From positions 2,948,501 to 3,012,500 of the forward strand of contig AP025573.1 in NCBI GenBank assembly GCA_022845895.1: a stretch of 64,000 bases of DNA, given 5' to 3'. Origin of the DNA: Lachnospiraceae bacterium. Lineage in GTDB: Bacteria > Bacillota > Clostridia > Lachnospirales > Lachnospiraceae. Both the position numbers and the translations under genes were made by a program. Below the pieces are notes generated by a model. That model was not told the DNA's origin and ran no database searches. It saw nothing but the letters and a program-made list of their open reading frames with translations. Positions 16,724 through 26,803 of the stretch are shown piece after piece; position 1 is the first letter of the stretch; each line of letters opens with the position of its first letter.

Positions 16724-18682
16724 TTAGTATATCATATTTTTCTTCTTTTTTCTTCTTTTAATTATGAATCGCACAACCAATACTATGATTAGGATGAGGC
16801 ATATAGCTGCTCCATATACGATAAAAGCGAATTTGTTCGGCTGCTTTACAAGGTCGATAATATTCTTGCTGTCAACCTCTTTCTTGCGTCCTTCTGGCTG
16901 GCCGTAGCTCTGCGGCACCTGGGAGATGCCCTCCCCGCTCTTATCAAAGGATTCCAGATATCTGGCAAGCGCGTACCATTCTTTCAGCTCCGCACCGTTT
17001 TTATCATGGATGATGTGCTTTTCGAAGTCTTTAATCTCTACACCGTCTTTGTCTTTCGGCGTAATCTTCAGAAGGCCTTTGGACGTATCCTCCACGGCTC
17101 CCAGCATCTGGGCGGAATACAGGCCCGCCACCACCCGGTACAGCCTGTCGTCCTCAAGCTCCTGTGCTTTCTTTTCATTGGACGGGGCCAGATCGTCGTA
17201 CAGGGCCGCCTCCGTCACCCGGTTCAGCATCATGCGGTTCGGGTTATATGTCCAGTGGAGGCCGCTCGGATAGAGCTGTGCCGTCGTCATGATCGGAGAC
17301 ACCGACACGTCAATCTCCGCCGCCGTCTTAAGTTCCGCTCCGGTCAGATACACGCTTACGAGGGGATAGCCCGGTATGCGGTCGGCACCGATTCCAAGGG
17401 AGCAGACGTTAAAGGCGTCTGAGACAGTCAGGGCGCCTATCTGCAGCGTATCCCTGATAGTCCCGGAAGGAACGACCGCCACGTCCACTTCGTCGTAATC
17501 TGCGCCCTCCGCCTGCTCTACGGCATATACGTATGCATCTGCGATAATGCTTCCAAGCGGGTCTTCCTCTACCTCCAATGCGAACCGGTCCATCTGCGTA
17601 AATGCGACGCTGTTGTCCGCGAGCACTTTGTCGAATGTATAGTCGAACCTGCTCAGGTATTCTTCATTTACAAGTTTCTTATATGTGTCCAGTTCCTCGT
17701 TGACCTTTTCATCAGGCGCGACAGATTCGTCCAGATGATGCAACGTATACTCGTCAAGGTTCCACCGGCCGTCCTCAGCAGGCGTCATCTTCAAATCCCC
17801 GAGGTATTCCCCGTAGGAGCCTGCCGATACGATGTATGTGTCGCCGCTCTTGATATGCCTGTCAAGCTTCGTGTGTGTATGAGCGCTCACGATGACATCG
17901 ATTTCAGGCACTTCCTTTGCGAGTATCTCGTCTTCTGACTTGTCTTCCTCTTCATTCGTGCCGCTGTGGGACAGGCAGACGATCATGTCCACCTCTTCTT
18001 TTTCCAGTTCTTTCACGACCTCCTTGGAGGTCTCCACGATAGGTTCGAATTCCAGCCCGCTCTCCGGCGCACAGGCCTCTGCGTCTTCGCCGAGCACCCC
18101 GAACACTCCGATACGCACGCCCTCTCTTTCCACGATTGTGTAAGAAGTGCTGCCATAATCCTGAAGTGCCTTCCGGATAAGCCTGTTGTCTTCCGTATCA
18201 TTTTTCTCCCAGTCAATATTGGCAGTCACAAACTTAGGAAGCACAATAGACGGGTCATCACCCGCATTCTCGAGCGCGCTGTGGAACATATTAGAGAGTC
18301 CTTGGCTCCGGTAGTCAAATTCGTGGTTTCCAAATGTAGTGGCATCAAAGCCGAGACGCCCAAGCATAGTCAGCTCTGCGGCTTCCGTCTCGTAGACGGT
18401 CTGGTAGAGCGTTCCCATAGAAAAGTCGCCGCCGTCAAATACAAAGGTGGCCGGATGGCTTCCCCGCTCTTCATCAATCAGCGTCTTAAGTCGTGCAAAT
18501 CCTCCCACTTTGCCGTCTGCATTCCTGAATTCATCCAGGTGGGAGTGTAGATCGTGTGTAAACAATATTGTCACTTCATCTGCGCTGCTTTTGTCCTCTT
18601 TTGCCAGCACCGAGCTGACGCACAATATACAGAGCATCATGACCGTCAGCATGGTCTGGCGCATTCTCCTTCTTATCATCAT
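16724..18682 (-). CDS. Membrane-anchored bifunctional metallophosphatase/5'-nucleotidase
   Basis: 652 residues. A signal peptide (residues 1-28, LTVMMLCILCVSSVLA) exports the protein; a C-terminal helix near 618-640 followed by RRKKKKN anchors it. The metallophosphatase domain has FTHDLHSHLDEF, FDGGDFSMG, TFGNHEFDYR and VSAHTHTKLDRH, all expected dinuclear-metal ligands. The C-terminal 5'-nucleotidase domain follows (from about residue 340; PSGTIRDTLQIG). The likely role is nucleotide or sugar-phosphate hydrolysis at the cell surface. I placed the start at 18682, where GGAGG lies six bases upstream and the signal peptide begins; a start at 18805 would add 41 non-export residues overlapping the ABC gene. 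Confidence 0.92.
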   Translation of the reverse strand: MMIRRRMRQTMLTVMMLCILCVSSVLAKEDKSSADEVTILFTHDLHSHLDEFRNADGKVGGFARLKTLIDEERGSHPATFVFDGGDFSMGTLYQTVYETEAAELTMLGRLGFDATTFGNHEFDYRSQGLSNMFHSALENAGDDPSIVLPKFVTANIDWEKNDTEDNRLIRKALQDYGSTSYTIVEREGVRIGVFGVLGEDAEACAPESGLEFEPIVETSKEVVKELEKEEVDMIVCLSHSGTNEEEDKSEDEILAKEVPEIDVIVSAHTHTKLDRHIKSGDTYIVSAGSYGEYLGDLKMTPAEDGRWNLDEYTLHHLDESVAPDEKVNEELDTYKKLVNEEYLSRFDYTFDKVLADNSVAFTQMDRFALEVEEDPLGSIIADAYVYAVEQAEGADYDEVDVAVVPSGTIRDTLQIGALTVSDAFNVCSLGIGADRIPGYPLVSVYLTGAELKTAAEIDVSVSPIMTTAQLYPSGLHWTYNPNRMMLNRVTEAALYDDLAPSNEKKAQELEDDRLYRVVAGLYSAQMLGAVEDTSKGLLKITPKDKDGVEIKDFEKHIIHDKNGAELKEWYALARYLESFDKSGEGISQVPQSYGQPEGRKKEVDSKNIIDLVKQPNKFAFIVYGAAICLILIIVLVVRFIIKRRKKKKNMIY

Positions 18683-18704
18683 AACTTTCCTCCCTGTCTT
18701 TCTC

Positions 18705-20459
18705 TTAGCCGTCGGCACGCCGCTGCCTGTGCCGTCCGCTGTAATACAAAGCTTCATATATTCCCTGTTTCGCAAGAAGTTCTTCGTGGGTCCCCTGTTC
18801 TGCAATTCCTTCTTCTGTCAGCACGAGAATCCTCTGTGCGTTCTGAATCGTGGTCAGGCGGTGGGCGATGACAAAAGTAGTCCTGTCCTTCGCAAGGCCT
18901 TCCAGAGACTGCTGTACTACTTTCTCACTCTCATTGTCCAGCGCCGAGGTAGCCTCATCAAAGATAAGTATCGGCGGATTCTTAAGAAATACCCTCGCAA
19001 TGGACAGCCTTTGCTTCTGGCCGCCTGAGAGTTTCACCCCCCGTTGTCCGATATCCGTGTCATAACCTTCCGGAAAGCTCATGATGAATGCATGGGCGTT
19101 GGCATTCTTCGCCGCCCGCACCACGTCCTCGTCGGTCGCCTCCGGTCTACCGTAACGGATATTATCCATAATCGTTCCGGCAAACAGGTATACGTCCTGC
19201 TGTACGATACCTATATTGTTCCTCAGGTCGCTCAGGCAGATGTCACGGATATCTGTCCCGTCTGCAAGTATACGGCCTGATGAGACGTCATAAAATCGGG
19301 GGATAAGGCTGCACAGTGTCGTCTTTCCGACACCTGACGGTCCGACCAGCGCGATGTAATCGCCGGCCTCCGCCTTAAGGTTAATATGGTTCAGCACTTT
19401 TTCCTCATTGTCTTCATAATGGAAAGAGACATCCTGGAACGTAATCTCTCCTTTCAGCTTATCGACATGCACGGCGTCTGCCTTGTCTGCAATGTCGGGG
19501 GCAATGGACAGTATTTCAAGAAAACGTTCAAAGCCTGTATATCCGTTCTGGAACTGTTCCGCGGAATTGACCAGCTTCTTCACCGGCTCTGTAAAGTTAT
19601 TGATATATAGAAGAAATGTAATCAAATCCGACACGTTGACGCTTCCGGCAGTCAGATAGCTGCCCCCGGCCACGAGTACACCAACGGTTACCAGCGTCGT
19701 CAGAGCGTTCAGTCCGGAATGATACATGCCCATGTAGAGGTAACTCGTCTTCTTTGCTTCTACAAAGTTATTATTGCCCTGATTGAACTTTTTCATCTCT
19801 TCTTTTTCATTCGCAAAAGATTTTACGACTCTGATGCCAGCCAGACTGTCTTCAATCTGGCTGTTGATATCTGCAATCTTAGCCCGGTTCCTCGAAAACG
19901 CCCGCTTCATCTTCTTGTTGTAATAGACAGCGAACAGCAGCATAGCAGGCACAAATGCAAAGGCAACTATCGTGAGCCTGGCATTCACATTCACAAGTAT
20001 GATGAAGGAGCCTGCTATTTTAATGACGGAGATCAATACGTCCTCCGGACCATGGTGCAGAAGCTCGCTGATATCGAACAGGTCGCTCGTAATTCTGGAC
20101 AGGAGATGCCCTACCTTCTGGTTATCGTAAAAGGCAAAGGTGAGCTTCTGATAATGGCCGAATATATCGCTGCGCATATCGGCCTCCATCCTGGCTCCCA
20201 TCATATGCCCAAAATAGGCAATATAATAATTGCACCCGAACTCAAGGAGTACAAGTGCAATCATGACCGCTCCCAGCATAAGGATTGCCTGTCTCGCCTC
20301 AGGGGGCTCATAATATACGACCTGATTGGTTATATATCTCACAATCAAGGGTATTACGAGCGTCACACCGGCGCCGAGAACGGCAAAAAACAAATCACTG
20401 TAGAACAGCAGCTTATATGGTTTGTAATATGCGATTAATTTCTTTAATTTCTCTTTCAT
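18705..20459 (-). CDS. ABC exporter half-transporter (permease-ATPase fusion)
   Basis: 584 residues with one six-helix type-1 exporter domain (residues about 1-320) and a C-terminal ATPase. Walker A is GPSGVGKTTLC, the signature is LSGGQKQRLSIARVF, Walker B is ILIFDEATSALD and the switch is IAHRLTTI, so the ATP site is complete. It probably works as a homodimer exporting a lipid, peptide or drug; substrate unknown. It begins 6 bp after prfA and is followed 22 bp later by the nucleotidase, so it is inside the prfA transcript unit. Confidence 0.92.
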   Translation of the reverse strand: MKEKLKKLIAYYKPYKLLFYSDLFFAVLGAGVTLVIPLIVRYITNQVVYYEPPEARQAILMLGAVMIALVLLEFGCNYYIAYFGHMMGARMEADMRSDIFGHYQKLTFAFYDNQKVGHLLSRITSDLFDISELLHHGPEDVLISVIKIAGSFIILVNVNARLTIVAFAFVPAMLLFAVYYNKKMKRAFSRNRAKIADINSQIEDSLAGIRVVKSFANEKEEMKKFNQGNNNFVEAKKTSYLYMGMYHSGLNALTTLVTVGVLVAGGSYLTAGSVNVSDLITFLLYINNFTEPVKKLVNSAEQFQNGYTGFERFLEILSIAPDIADKADAVHVDKLKGEITFQDVSFHYEDNEEKVLNHINLKAEAGDYIALVGPSGVGKTTLCSLIPRFYDVSSGRILADGTDIRDICLSDLRNNIGIVQQDVYLFAGTIMDNIRYGRPEATDEDVVRAAKNANAHAFIMSFPEGYDTDIGQRGVKLSGGQKQRLSIARVFLKNPPILIFDEATSALDNESEKVVQQSLEGLAKDRTTFVIAHRLTTIQNAQRILVLTEEGIAEQGTHEELLAKQGIYEALYYSGRHRQRRADG

Positions 20460-20465
20460 CTTTCT

Positions 20466-21539
20466 CTATTCATCCTGAAGATTGCTCAGCTTTGCCGCCT
20501 GGTCTGCAGCAATCAGGCTGTCAATCACTTCATCCAGGTCTCCGTTCAGCACAGAGTCCAGTTTGTGCAGCGTCAGCTTAATCCTGTGATCCGTCACGCG
20601 CCCCTGCGGGAAATTGTAGGTGCGTATCTTCTCAGACCGGTCTCCTGTACCAATCTGGCTTCTCCTCGCCTCAGCCTCGGACGCCTGCTTCTTCTCCATC
20701 TCCAGATCATACAGCTTGGAGCGCAGCAGGCGGAATGCCTTTTCCTTATTCTGAAGCTGAGACTTCTCTGTCTGGCTGTAGATGACGATTCCTGTCGGAT
20801 AGTGCGTAAGCCGTACCGCTGAGTCTGTCGTATTGACGCACTGGCCGCCGTTACCGGAAGCGCGCATTACGTCGATACGAATATCCTTCTCATCGATGAC
20901 GACATCGACCTCTTCCGCTTCCGGCATGATGGCCACCGTTACCGTAGACGTATGGATCCGCCCTCCGCTCTCTGTCTCCGGCACACGCTGGACACGATGG
21001 ACGCCGCTTTCGTATTTGAGCCTGGAATATGCCCCCTGTCCTGTTATCATGAACACGACTTCCTTGAAGCCTCCGATGCCATTCTCGCTGATGGAGATGA
21101 TCTCCGTCTTCCATCTGCGGCCTTCCGCATAATGTACATACATCCGGTATATCTCCGCCGCAAAAAGGGCTGCCTCGTCTCCGCCGGCCCCTGCCCTGAT
21201 TTCCACCATGACATTCTTATCATCGTTCGGGTCTTTCGGAAGCAGGAGAATCTTCAGCTCATGCTCCAGCTCCTCCACCCTTGCCTTGGATTCATTCAGC
21301 TCTTCCTTGGCAAGATCGCGCATCTCTTCATCAGATTCTTCCTCCAGCATAAGCAGACTGTCTTCAATGGCCTGCCTGCAGGCCTTATATTCTTTATATG
21401 CTTCCACAATCGGGGTCAGGTCATTCTGCTCTTTCATAAGCCTGCGGAACCGCTCCTGGTTGTTCACCACATCCGGTTCCTGCAGCTCGCTCATGAGTTC
21501 CTCATAGCGAATGAGCAGATCCTCTAATTTGTCAAACAT
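20466..21539 (-). CDS. prfA: Peptide chain release factor 1
   Basis: Recognises UAA and UAG stop codons and triggers release of the nascent protein on the ribosome. 357 residues, full length. The methylated GGQ motif appears as [23 protein letters not shown] near residue 230; the usual His after GGQ is Cys here. The stop-codon reading region is [15 protein letters not shown] followed downstream by [25 protein letters not shown] lies before the ATG at 21539, favouring it over the ORF start at 21563. prmC, which methylates this GGQ, is immediately upstream, the standard arrangement. Confidence 0.97.
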   Translation of the reverse strand: MFDKLEDLLIRYEELMSELQEPDVVNNQERFRRLMKEQNDLTPIVEAYKEYKACRQAIEDSLLMLEEESDEEMRDLAKEELNESKARVEELEHELKILLLPKDPNDDKNVMVEIRAGAGGDEAALFAAEIYRMYVHYAEGRRWKTEIISISENGIGGFKEVVFMITGQGAYSRLKYESGVHRVQRVPETESGGRIHTSTVTVAIMPEAEEVDVVIDEKDIRIDVMRASGNGGQCVNTTDSAVRLTHYPTGIVIYSQTEKSQLQNKEKAFRLLRSKLYDLEMEKKQASEAEARRSQIGTGDRSEKIRTYNFPQGRVTDHRIKLTLHKLDSVLNGDLDEVIDSLIAADQAAKLSNLQDE

Positions 21540-21569
21540 AATTCTTCCTCCTCGATATTCCATACACCA

Positions 21570-22478
21570 CTATTGTCCTGTGTATGTTCTATTGTAACTG
21601 CCGCCTACGACACGGTCAAGACCTGCCAGGTCCTTTTTCACAAAGATGCCGCAGTAGCCGGCCTGCTCCAGCAAGGTGCATACATCTGACGCCTGGTCAT
21701 GCCCGGTCTCGAACAGAAGATATCCCCCTTCTGTGATATGGGCAGTGCTTTCTGCTGTAATTCTCCTGTAATAATGCAGGCCGTCCTCTCTTCCGTCCAA
21801 CGCGATAAACGGGTCATGGCACCGCACTTCCCGCTGGAGCTTCTCTATATCCTGCGTCCGTATATAGGGGGGATTCGATACGATGAGATCATATCTCCCC
21901 TCTACATTCTCAAACAAGTCTCCACGGCAGAATCTGACGCTTCCCGCCCCTTCTTCCGGCCCTCCGCCGCCGAGCAGGAGCCTGGCGTTGTGCTCTGCCA
22001 CATGAAGCGCCTCCTGGGATATATCCGTCCCCGTTCCATAAAGCCCCTCTATGTGCTGCCTTTCCCGTCCGGCTTTAAGAAGGCTGATGAGGATACATCC
22101 TGAGCCGGTGCACATGTCAAGTATGCGCATACCGTGGGCAAGCACCTTCAGCGCCTCTTCCACAAGCTGCTCTGTATCCTGCCGGGGGATGAGCACATGC
22201 CCGTTCACGTAGAATGGATATCCCATGAATTCCTGTTCCCCTGTAATATGCTGGAGCGGGATCCTCTGTGCCCTCTTTCTGATAAGCGAGAAGTAGGCTT
22301 CTTCCTGCCCTGCATTAAGCTCCAGGTCCGGGTTGGCATAATAAGCTGCTCTTGTGATGCCTAGGACATGCTCCAGCAGATACCATGCATCGATGTCCGC
22401 CTCTTCGATACCGGCGTCTGCAAGAAGCCGGACGCCCTTCTTATATATCTTCTGAATGTTGGAAATTCTCTGCTTCAT
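21570..22478 (-). CDS. prmC: Release factor glutamine N5-methyltransferase
   Basis: SAM-dependent enzyme that methylates the GGQ glutamine of RF1 and RF2. 302 residues. The N-terminal helical release-factor-binding domain is followed by the Rossmann fold with ILDMCTGSGCILISLL and the catalytic NPPYI near residue 199. The ATG at 22478 (MKQRISNIQKIYKKG) has GGAG five bases upstream; an earlier in-frame start at 22526 would overlap DUF1385 more. It overlaps the DUF1385 gene by 38 bp and sits 30 bp before prfA. Confidence 0.95.
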   Translation of the reverse strand: MKQRISNIQKIYKKGVRLLADAGIEEADIDAWYLLEHVLGITRAAYYANPDLELNAGQEEAYFSLIRKRAQRIPLQHITGEQEFMGYPFYVNGHVLIPRQDTEQLVEEALKVLAHGMRILDMCTGSGCILISLLKAGRERQHIEGLYGTGTDISQEALHVAEHNARLLLGGGGPEEGAGSVRFCRGDLFENVEGRYDLIVSNPPYIRTQDIEKLQREVRCHDPFIALDGREDGLHYYRRITAESTAHITEGGYLLFETGHDQASDVCTLLEQAGYCGIFVKKDLAGLDRVVGGSYNRTYTGQ

Positions 22479-23376
22479 ATGCTCTCCAGTCAAATACAGC
22501 TTCAACTGCTTGTATCGCCACTTCAATCATACTGTCGTCCGGCTCTTTTGTCGTCAGCTTCTGTATAGCCAGGCCGGGCCTGCTCAGCAGATTGATGAGC
22601 GGATTCTCGCTTCGGCCTGCCAGCTTCAGTATCTCATAAGAGATACCCGCGATAACAGGGATGAGCGCAATCCTGATGACAATCCGCATCAGAGGTGACT
22701 CTACCTGGATGATGAGCAGCAGTATGATGCTGATTGCAAGCACGAAGAAGAGAAAGCTCGTGCCGCATCTCTTATGCTGCCTGGAGCTCTTCCTGACATT
22801 TTCCACATTCAGCGGGAGCCCGTGTTCGATACAGTTGATGCATTTGTGCTCTGCACCATGGTACATGAATGTGCGCTGTATATCGTCCATCCTTGAGATG
22901 AGGAGCACATATGCGATAAATATGCCGATACGCACAAATCCCTCGATGACCGTTCTGACATGGTAAGACGGAACGATCGGCTTCAGCAGCCCTGACAGGA
23001 AGTATGGAAGCACCATGAATACAGCTATCGCGATTACGACAGAAAAGGCCACAGTCCCTCCCATCAGCAGCTTATCCTGCTTCTCTTTCTTTGCAGACTC
23101 AGCCTCTGACAGCGGCTTTTCCTCATCCTCTTCTTCAAAAAAGTCTGCCGAGTACATCAGCGTCTTTATCCCAAGCACCATGGAATCTATAAAGTTAAAA
23201 ATCCCCCGTACAAAAGGGATCCTCGTCAGCGCTTTCCACTTGATAATGCTGCTGTAAGTATCCTTCTGCACGATGATATCTCCGTCCGGTTTCCTGACTG
23301 CCACTGCGTAATCATCTTTGTTCTTCATCATGATACCTTCCAGAACGGCCTGTCCTCCGATGTTTGATGACTTCAT
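22441..23376 (-). CDS. DUF1385 family membrane protein
   Basis: 311 residues. DUF1385 proteins are found next to prmC/prfA in many Firmicutes, with no settled function; metal-dependent enzyme activity has been suggested because of conserved His. Visible are the signature SNIGGQAVLEGIMMKNKD at the N-terminus, YHGAEHKCINCIEHGLPLNVENVR in the middle with His/Glu/Cys residues, and RRCGTSFLF-like sequence (HKRCGTSFLFFVLA). Four or five membrane helices cover about 105-130, 145-165 and 215-260. A GGGG stretch precedes the start. Overlap with prmC implies coupled translation. Confidence 0.92.
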   Translation of the reverse strand: MKSSNIGGQAVLEGIMMKNKDDYAVAVRKPDGDIIVQKDTYSSIIKWKALTRIPFVRGIFNFIDSMVLGIKTLMYSADFFEEEDEEKPLSEAESAKKEKQDKLLMGGTVAFSVVIAIAVFMVLPYFLSGLLKPIVPSYHVRTVIEGFVRIGIFIAYVLLISRMDDIQRTFMYHGAEHKCINCIEHGLPLNVENVRKSSRQHKRCGTSFLFFVLAISIILLLIIQVESPLMRIVIRIALIPVIAGISYEILKLAGRSENPLINLLSRPGLAIQKLTTKEPDDSMIEVAIQAVEAVFDWRAYEAENFQHSEDI

Positions 23377-23402
23377 ATGTTCCCCTTTCGATGCCTATAT
23401 AC

Positions 23403-23433
23403 AGAAAGGGTTGAGATTAAACAACCTCAACCC
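23403..23433 (-). terminator. Hairpin after rpmE
   Basis: Exact arms GGGTTGAG (23408-23415) and CTCAACCC (23426-23433) with a ten-base loop, followed on the minus strand by TTTCTG. The U-tract is weak, so partial read-through into DUF1385 is likely. Confidence 0.6.
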
Positions 23434-23446
23434 GCTACTTGTATGA

Positions 23447-23650
23447 CTATTTGTCCATTCCGTATTTTTTGTTAAACTTGTCAACACGGCCACGGGCCTG
23501 TGCGGCTTTCTGCTGTCCTGTGTAGAACGGATGGCATTTGGAACAGATTTCAACGTGGATATCTTCATTAGTAGAACCTGTCACGAATGTATTGCCACAG
23601 TTGCAAGTTACCGTTGCCTGATGATATGTTGGATGGATTCCTTCTTTCAT
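23447..23650 (-). CDS. rpmE: 50S ribosomal protein L31 (zinc-binding type)
   Basis: Large-subunit ribosomal protein, 67 residues. It retains the four zinc ligands of the C+ form: CNC near residues 16-18 and CSKC near 35-38, unlike the zinc-free YtiA-type paralogue. The ATG at 23650 ([11 protein letters not shown]) is preceded by GAGGTGA; a GTG three codons earlier is less likely. It follows rho by about 100 bp, a common Firmicute pairing, and a hairpin follows. Confidence 0.97.
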   Translation of the reverse strand: MKEGIHPTYHQATVTCNCGNTFVTGSTNEDIHVEICSKCHPFYTGQQKAAQARGRVDKFNKKYGMDK

Positions 23651-23752
23651 GATTTTCACCTCTTCTTTATTTTACTCACGCGCAGCGCGCGTCTAATAAT
23701 GTTCAATATTTCTAAACAGCTTTGTTATTGTATCATATTACATTGCACTTGT

Positions 23753-25093
23753 CTAGATTATTTTTGTCTTTTTTACCATTTGTATCAGTTCATTATTGCT
23801 CTTTGTCCTTGTGAACATGTTAAGTATATTGTCTACCGCCTCTTCCGCACGCATGCCGTTCAGCGCACGCCTCATGGAATCTACAGCTTCCTGTTCCTCC
23901 CTGGACAGCAGCAGATCTTCTCTTCTCGTACCGGACTTCGGAATATCGATGGCCGGGAATACCCTGCGTTCCGAAAGCTTTCTGTCCAGTACAAGCTCCA
24001 TATTGCCGGTTCCTTTGAATTCCTCATATACGACATCGTCCATCTTGCTTCCCGTATCTACGAGAGCGGTAGCAAGAATCGTAAGACTGCCGCCTTCCCG
24101 CATATTTCTGGCCGCGCCGAAGAAACGCTTCGGCATATGCAGAGCTGCCGGATCCAGACCGCCGGAAAGCGTCCTTCCTGACGGCGGTACTGTCAGATTG
24201 TAAGCACGGGCCAGCCTTGTGATACTGTCCAGAAGTATCATGACGTCCTTCTTGTGCTCTACAAGGCGCTTGGCCCGTTCAATCACCATCTCCGACACAC
24301 GTTTATGGTGGTCGGGCAGTTCATCGAACGTCGAATAGATGACTTCTACATTTTCCCCTTCGATTGCTTCTTTAATATCCGTGACTTCCTCCGGACGCTC
24401 ATCGATGAGAAGTATAAGCAGGTGAATTTCCGGGTTGTTCTTCCTTACCGACAGCGCCACCTGCTTAAGCAGGGTTGTCTTACCTGCCTTCGGCGGCGAT
24501 ACGATCATGCCCCTCTGCCCTTTTCCTATCGGGGACAGCAGATCTACGATCCTCATCGCCGTGCTTGTCTTGCCGCATTCCAGACGCAGCCTCTCATCCG
24601 GGAAGATTGGCGTCATATCTTCAAAGTTAGCCCGACGCAGCACGCGCATCGGTTCCATACCGTTGATTCTGCTCAGATAGAGCAGTGCACTGAACTTTTC
24701 CTGCTGCGTCTTGATTCGTGTATTTCCTTCCAGTATATCCCCTGTCTTCAGATTGAACTTTCGTATCTGTGAAGGTGAGACATATACATCGTTATCTCCC
24801 GGCAGGTAGTTATCACTTCTTATAAACCCATAACCGTCCGGAAGCACTTCCAGTATTCCGTGAGCGGTAACCCCGCTGTCCAGCTTGTCAATGTCATGCG
24901 CTTCCTTGTCGCCAGTGTTGGCAGACATCTCCTTTACACTTTCTCTCTCTGCTTTCTTCTCCTTCTCATCCTCTGCGAGCATAAGCTCTATCAGCTCTGC
25001 TTTCTTCATCGTTGAGATTCCCTTTAATCCTCTTGCCTTTGCCAGGTCTTTCAACGTCGCAAGCGGCAGGGATTCATACTTTTCTTTCATCAT
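23753..25093 (-). CDS. rho: Transcription termination factor Rho
   Basis: Hexameric RNA helicase that ends transcripts. 446 residues. An N-terminal SAP-like/Rho-N segment ([18 protein letters not shown]) is followed by a charged linker of about 40 residues, the cold-shock RNA-binding domain ([17 protein letters not shown]) and the ATPase (Walker [14 protein letters not shown], Walker [18 protein letters not shown]-loop [14 protein letters not shown]). AAGGA lies before the start. The upstream region is long enough for autoregulation of rho, but I see no specific site beyond a small TGGTC/GACCA hairpin near 25145-25160. Confidence 0.97.
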   Translation of the reverse strand: MMKEKYESLPLATLKDLAKARGLKGISTMKKAELIELMLAEDEKEKKAERESVKEMSANTGDKEAHDIDKLDSGVTAHGILEVLPDGYGFIRSDNYLPGDNDVYVSPSQIRKFNLKTGDILEGNTRIKTQQEKFSALLYLSRINGMEPMRVLRRANFEDMTPIFPDERLRLECGKTSTAMRIVDLLSPIGKGQRGMIVSPPKAGKTTLLKQVALSVRKNNPEIHLLILLIDERPEEVTDIKEAIEGENVEVIYSTFDELPDHHKRVSEMVIERAKRLVEHKKDVMILLDSITRLARAYNLTVPPSGRTLSGGLDPAALHMPKRFFGAARNMREGGSLTILATALVDTGSKMDDVVYEEFKGTGNMELVLDRKLSERRVFPAIDIPKSGTRREDLLLSREEQEAVDSMRRALNGMRAEEAVDNILNMFTRTKSNNELIQMVKKTKII

Positions 25094-25261
25094 AATTGTC
25101 TGTCCTTTCCGTTATTAAATCTTTGACATTCACTGTGGGAGTCATGGTCTGAAACGACCAGCCTGAAATAATTAATATTTATTGGACATATTATACACCA
25201 TCTTCCAGAAAATAGAAAGTCCTTTTTACAAAAACATGAATTTTTCTGAACGCGTATATAC

Positions 25262-25290
25262 TTGTCAACCAGACATATCAATGATATATT
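25262..25290 (+). promoter_or_regulatory. Candidate sigma-A promoter for the TIGR01212 gene
   Basis: TTGTCA (25262-25267) and TATATT (25285-25290) with a 17-base spacer, about 40 bases before the start. The rest of the 237-bp rho/TIGR01212 gap is AT-rich leader; a minus-strand TATAAT near 25188 could be the rho -10, but its -35 is weak. Confidence 0.55.
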
Positions 25291-25330
25291 AAGTAAGTAA
25301 AATATTCAGAAAAAGGCGGCTGAATCTGAC

Positions 25331-26254
25331 ATGGCTGTATACTGGGGCGAAAAGAGATATCATTCTCTTGACTATTATCTAAAGAATACGTATGGGGAAA
25401 AACTATATAAGATTGCCCTGGATGCAGGCATGACGTGTCCGAACCGTGATGGCACTCTTGGAACCAGTGGCTGCATCTTCTGCAGCGAAGGCGGCTCAGG
25501 GGATTTTGCCTCGGACAGGAGACTTACGATTACGCAGCAGATCGAATCCGGCAAAAGGCGGACTGCGGGGAAATACGCCGGTGGTTCTTATATCGCGTAT
25601 TTCCAGGCTTATACGAATACGTATGCCCCACTTCCCTATCTGAAGCACATATTCACAGAGGCGGCGCAGCACCCGGACATCCGTGTCATATCGGTCGCCA
25701 CGAGGCCCGACTGTCTTGATCCGGATACCGTAGCGCTGCTTGCAGACATCAACCGCATCAAGCCTGTATGGGTAGAGCTGGGACTTCAGACGATACATGA
25801 GAAGACTGCCTCGTTTATCAGGCGCGGTTATTCTCTGCCGGTCTTTGACGCAGCCGTCTCCATGCTGAAGGACGCACAAATCGATGTCATCGTCCATTCG
25901 ATACTGGCGCTTCCGGGGGAGGACCTTTCCATGATGCTTAAGACGATGCATTATCTGAACGACGCCTGTATCCAAGGAGTCAAACTTCAGCTTCTTCACG
26001 TTCTGGAAGGAACGGCGCTGGCCAAGATCTATGACGACCATCCGTTCTGGATTCCTTCCATGGAAGAATATTTCTATCTGCTCGGCAGGTGTATCGGCAG
26101 CTTAAGTCCTGATACCGTCATCCACAGGCTCACAGGAGACGGGCCCAGGCATCTGCTCATAGCACCCGGGTGGAGCGCAGACAAACGACTTGTATTGAAC
26201 CAGATGCACGCATATATGAAAGCGCAGGACATCTGGCAGGGAAAGGAGTTATAA
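25331..26254 (+). CDS. TIGR01212 family radical SAM protein (YhcC-like)
   Basis: 307-residue radical SAM protein. The [4Fe-4S] cluster is held by Cys36, Cys48 and Cys51 (CPNRDGTLGTSGCIFC), the wide spacing characteristic of TIGR01212/YhcC and its tRNA-modifying Elp3-like relatives. Later motifs are SVATRPDCLD, VELGLQTIHEKTASFIRRGY and the C-terminal VIHRLTGDGP. The substrate is not established. The ribosome site is weak (AAGG about 14 bases upstream). DUF4364 starts 2 bp after its stop, so the pair forms an operon. Confidence 0.93.
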   Translation: MAVYWGEKRYHSLDYYLKNTYGEKLYKIALDAGMTCPNRDGTLGTSGCIFCSEGGSGDFASDRRLTITQQIESGKRRTAGKYAGGSYIAYFQAYTNTYAPLPYLKHIFTEAAQHPDIRVISVATRPDCLDPDTVALLADINRIKPVWVELGLQTIHEKTASFIRRGYSLPVFDAAVSMLKDAQIDVIVHSILALPGEDLSMMLKTMHYLNDACIQGVKLQLLHVLEGTALAKIYDDHPFWIPSMEEYFYLLGRCIGSLSPDTVIHRLTGDGPRHLLIAPGWSADKRLVLNQMHAYMKAQDIWQGKEL

Positions 26255-26256
26255 CT

Positions 26257-26769
26257 ATGGCAGAGCCATTTACACTATATAAACTGATTATCCTCTACAT
26301 GCTGAAAAAAGTAGACTTTCCTCTTACCAATTCCCAGATATCCGAATTCGTGCTGGACGAAGGCTATACGACTTACTTTAAGCTCCAGCAGGCCATATCA
26401 GAACTGATTACCTCCGGTTTTGTCAGGGAAGAATCCACGCACAGCAGAACATTCTATCATCTGACGGCGGAAGGCGATGAGACGATCTGCTACTTTAAAA
26501 ATGACATATCCCCCGCGATACAGCACGATATCGATACGTTTCTGAAGGAGAAGCAGTATGAATTGAAGAATGAGGTCGCAGTCAAATCAGACTACTACCA
26601 GAATTCCAATATGGAATACTCCGTCCGATGCCAGGTGTTCGAGCAGGGAGCCCCGCTCATCGACCTCACCCTCACCGTGCCGACCGAATCCGAGGCGGAG
26701 ACGATAGCGAACAACTGGACGAAGAAGAATCCGCAGATATATGCATTTATCATGGAACATCTTCTATAA
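26257..26769 (+). CDS. DUF4364 family protein (winged-helix, possible regulator)
   Basis: 170 residues of DUF4364, a Clostridia family. The first 75 residues resemble a winged helix (LYKLIILYMLKKVDFPLTNSQISEFVL, then ISELITSGFVREESTHSRTFYHLTAEG), similar to PadR/MarR-type DNA-binding folds. The C-terminal half is a beta-rich domain (YSVRCQVFEQGAPLIDLTLT). AAAGGAG lies eight bases before the ATG at 26257. It directly follows the radical SAM gene; no target is evident. A DNA-binding role is inference from fold pattern only. Confidence 0.85.
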   Translation: MAEPFTLYKLIILYMLKKVDFPLTNSQISEFVLDEGYTTYFKLQQAISELITSGFVREESTHSRTFYHLTAEGDETICYFKNDISPAIQHDIDTFLKEKQYELKNEVAVKSDYYQNSNMEYSVRCQVFEQGAPLIDLTLTVPTESEAETIANNWTKKNPQIYAFIMEHLL

Positions 26770-26779
26770 GGTCACGCTG

Positions 26780-26801
26780 GCTCCGGATGTCATGCCGGAG
26801 C
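26780..26801. terminator. Hairpin between convergent DUF4364 and hemW
   Basis: Exact seven-base arms GCTCCGG and CCGGAGC around an eight-base loop lie between the two stop codons. There is no T-tract on either side, so it may be a weak bidirectional terminator or a 3'-end stabiliser. Confidence 0.4.
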
Positions 26802-26803
26802 TG

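Noticed and set aside
16724-16760. Phase-variable or slippage tract at the C-terminus of the nucleotidase
   Set aside because: The run of A/G (RRKKKKN codons) is a normal basic anchor tail with mixed codons, not a homopolymer long enough for slippage.
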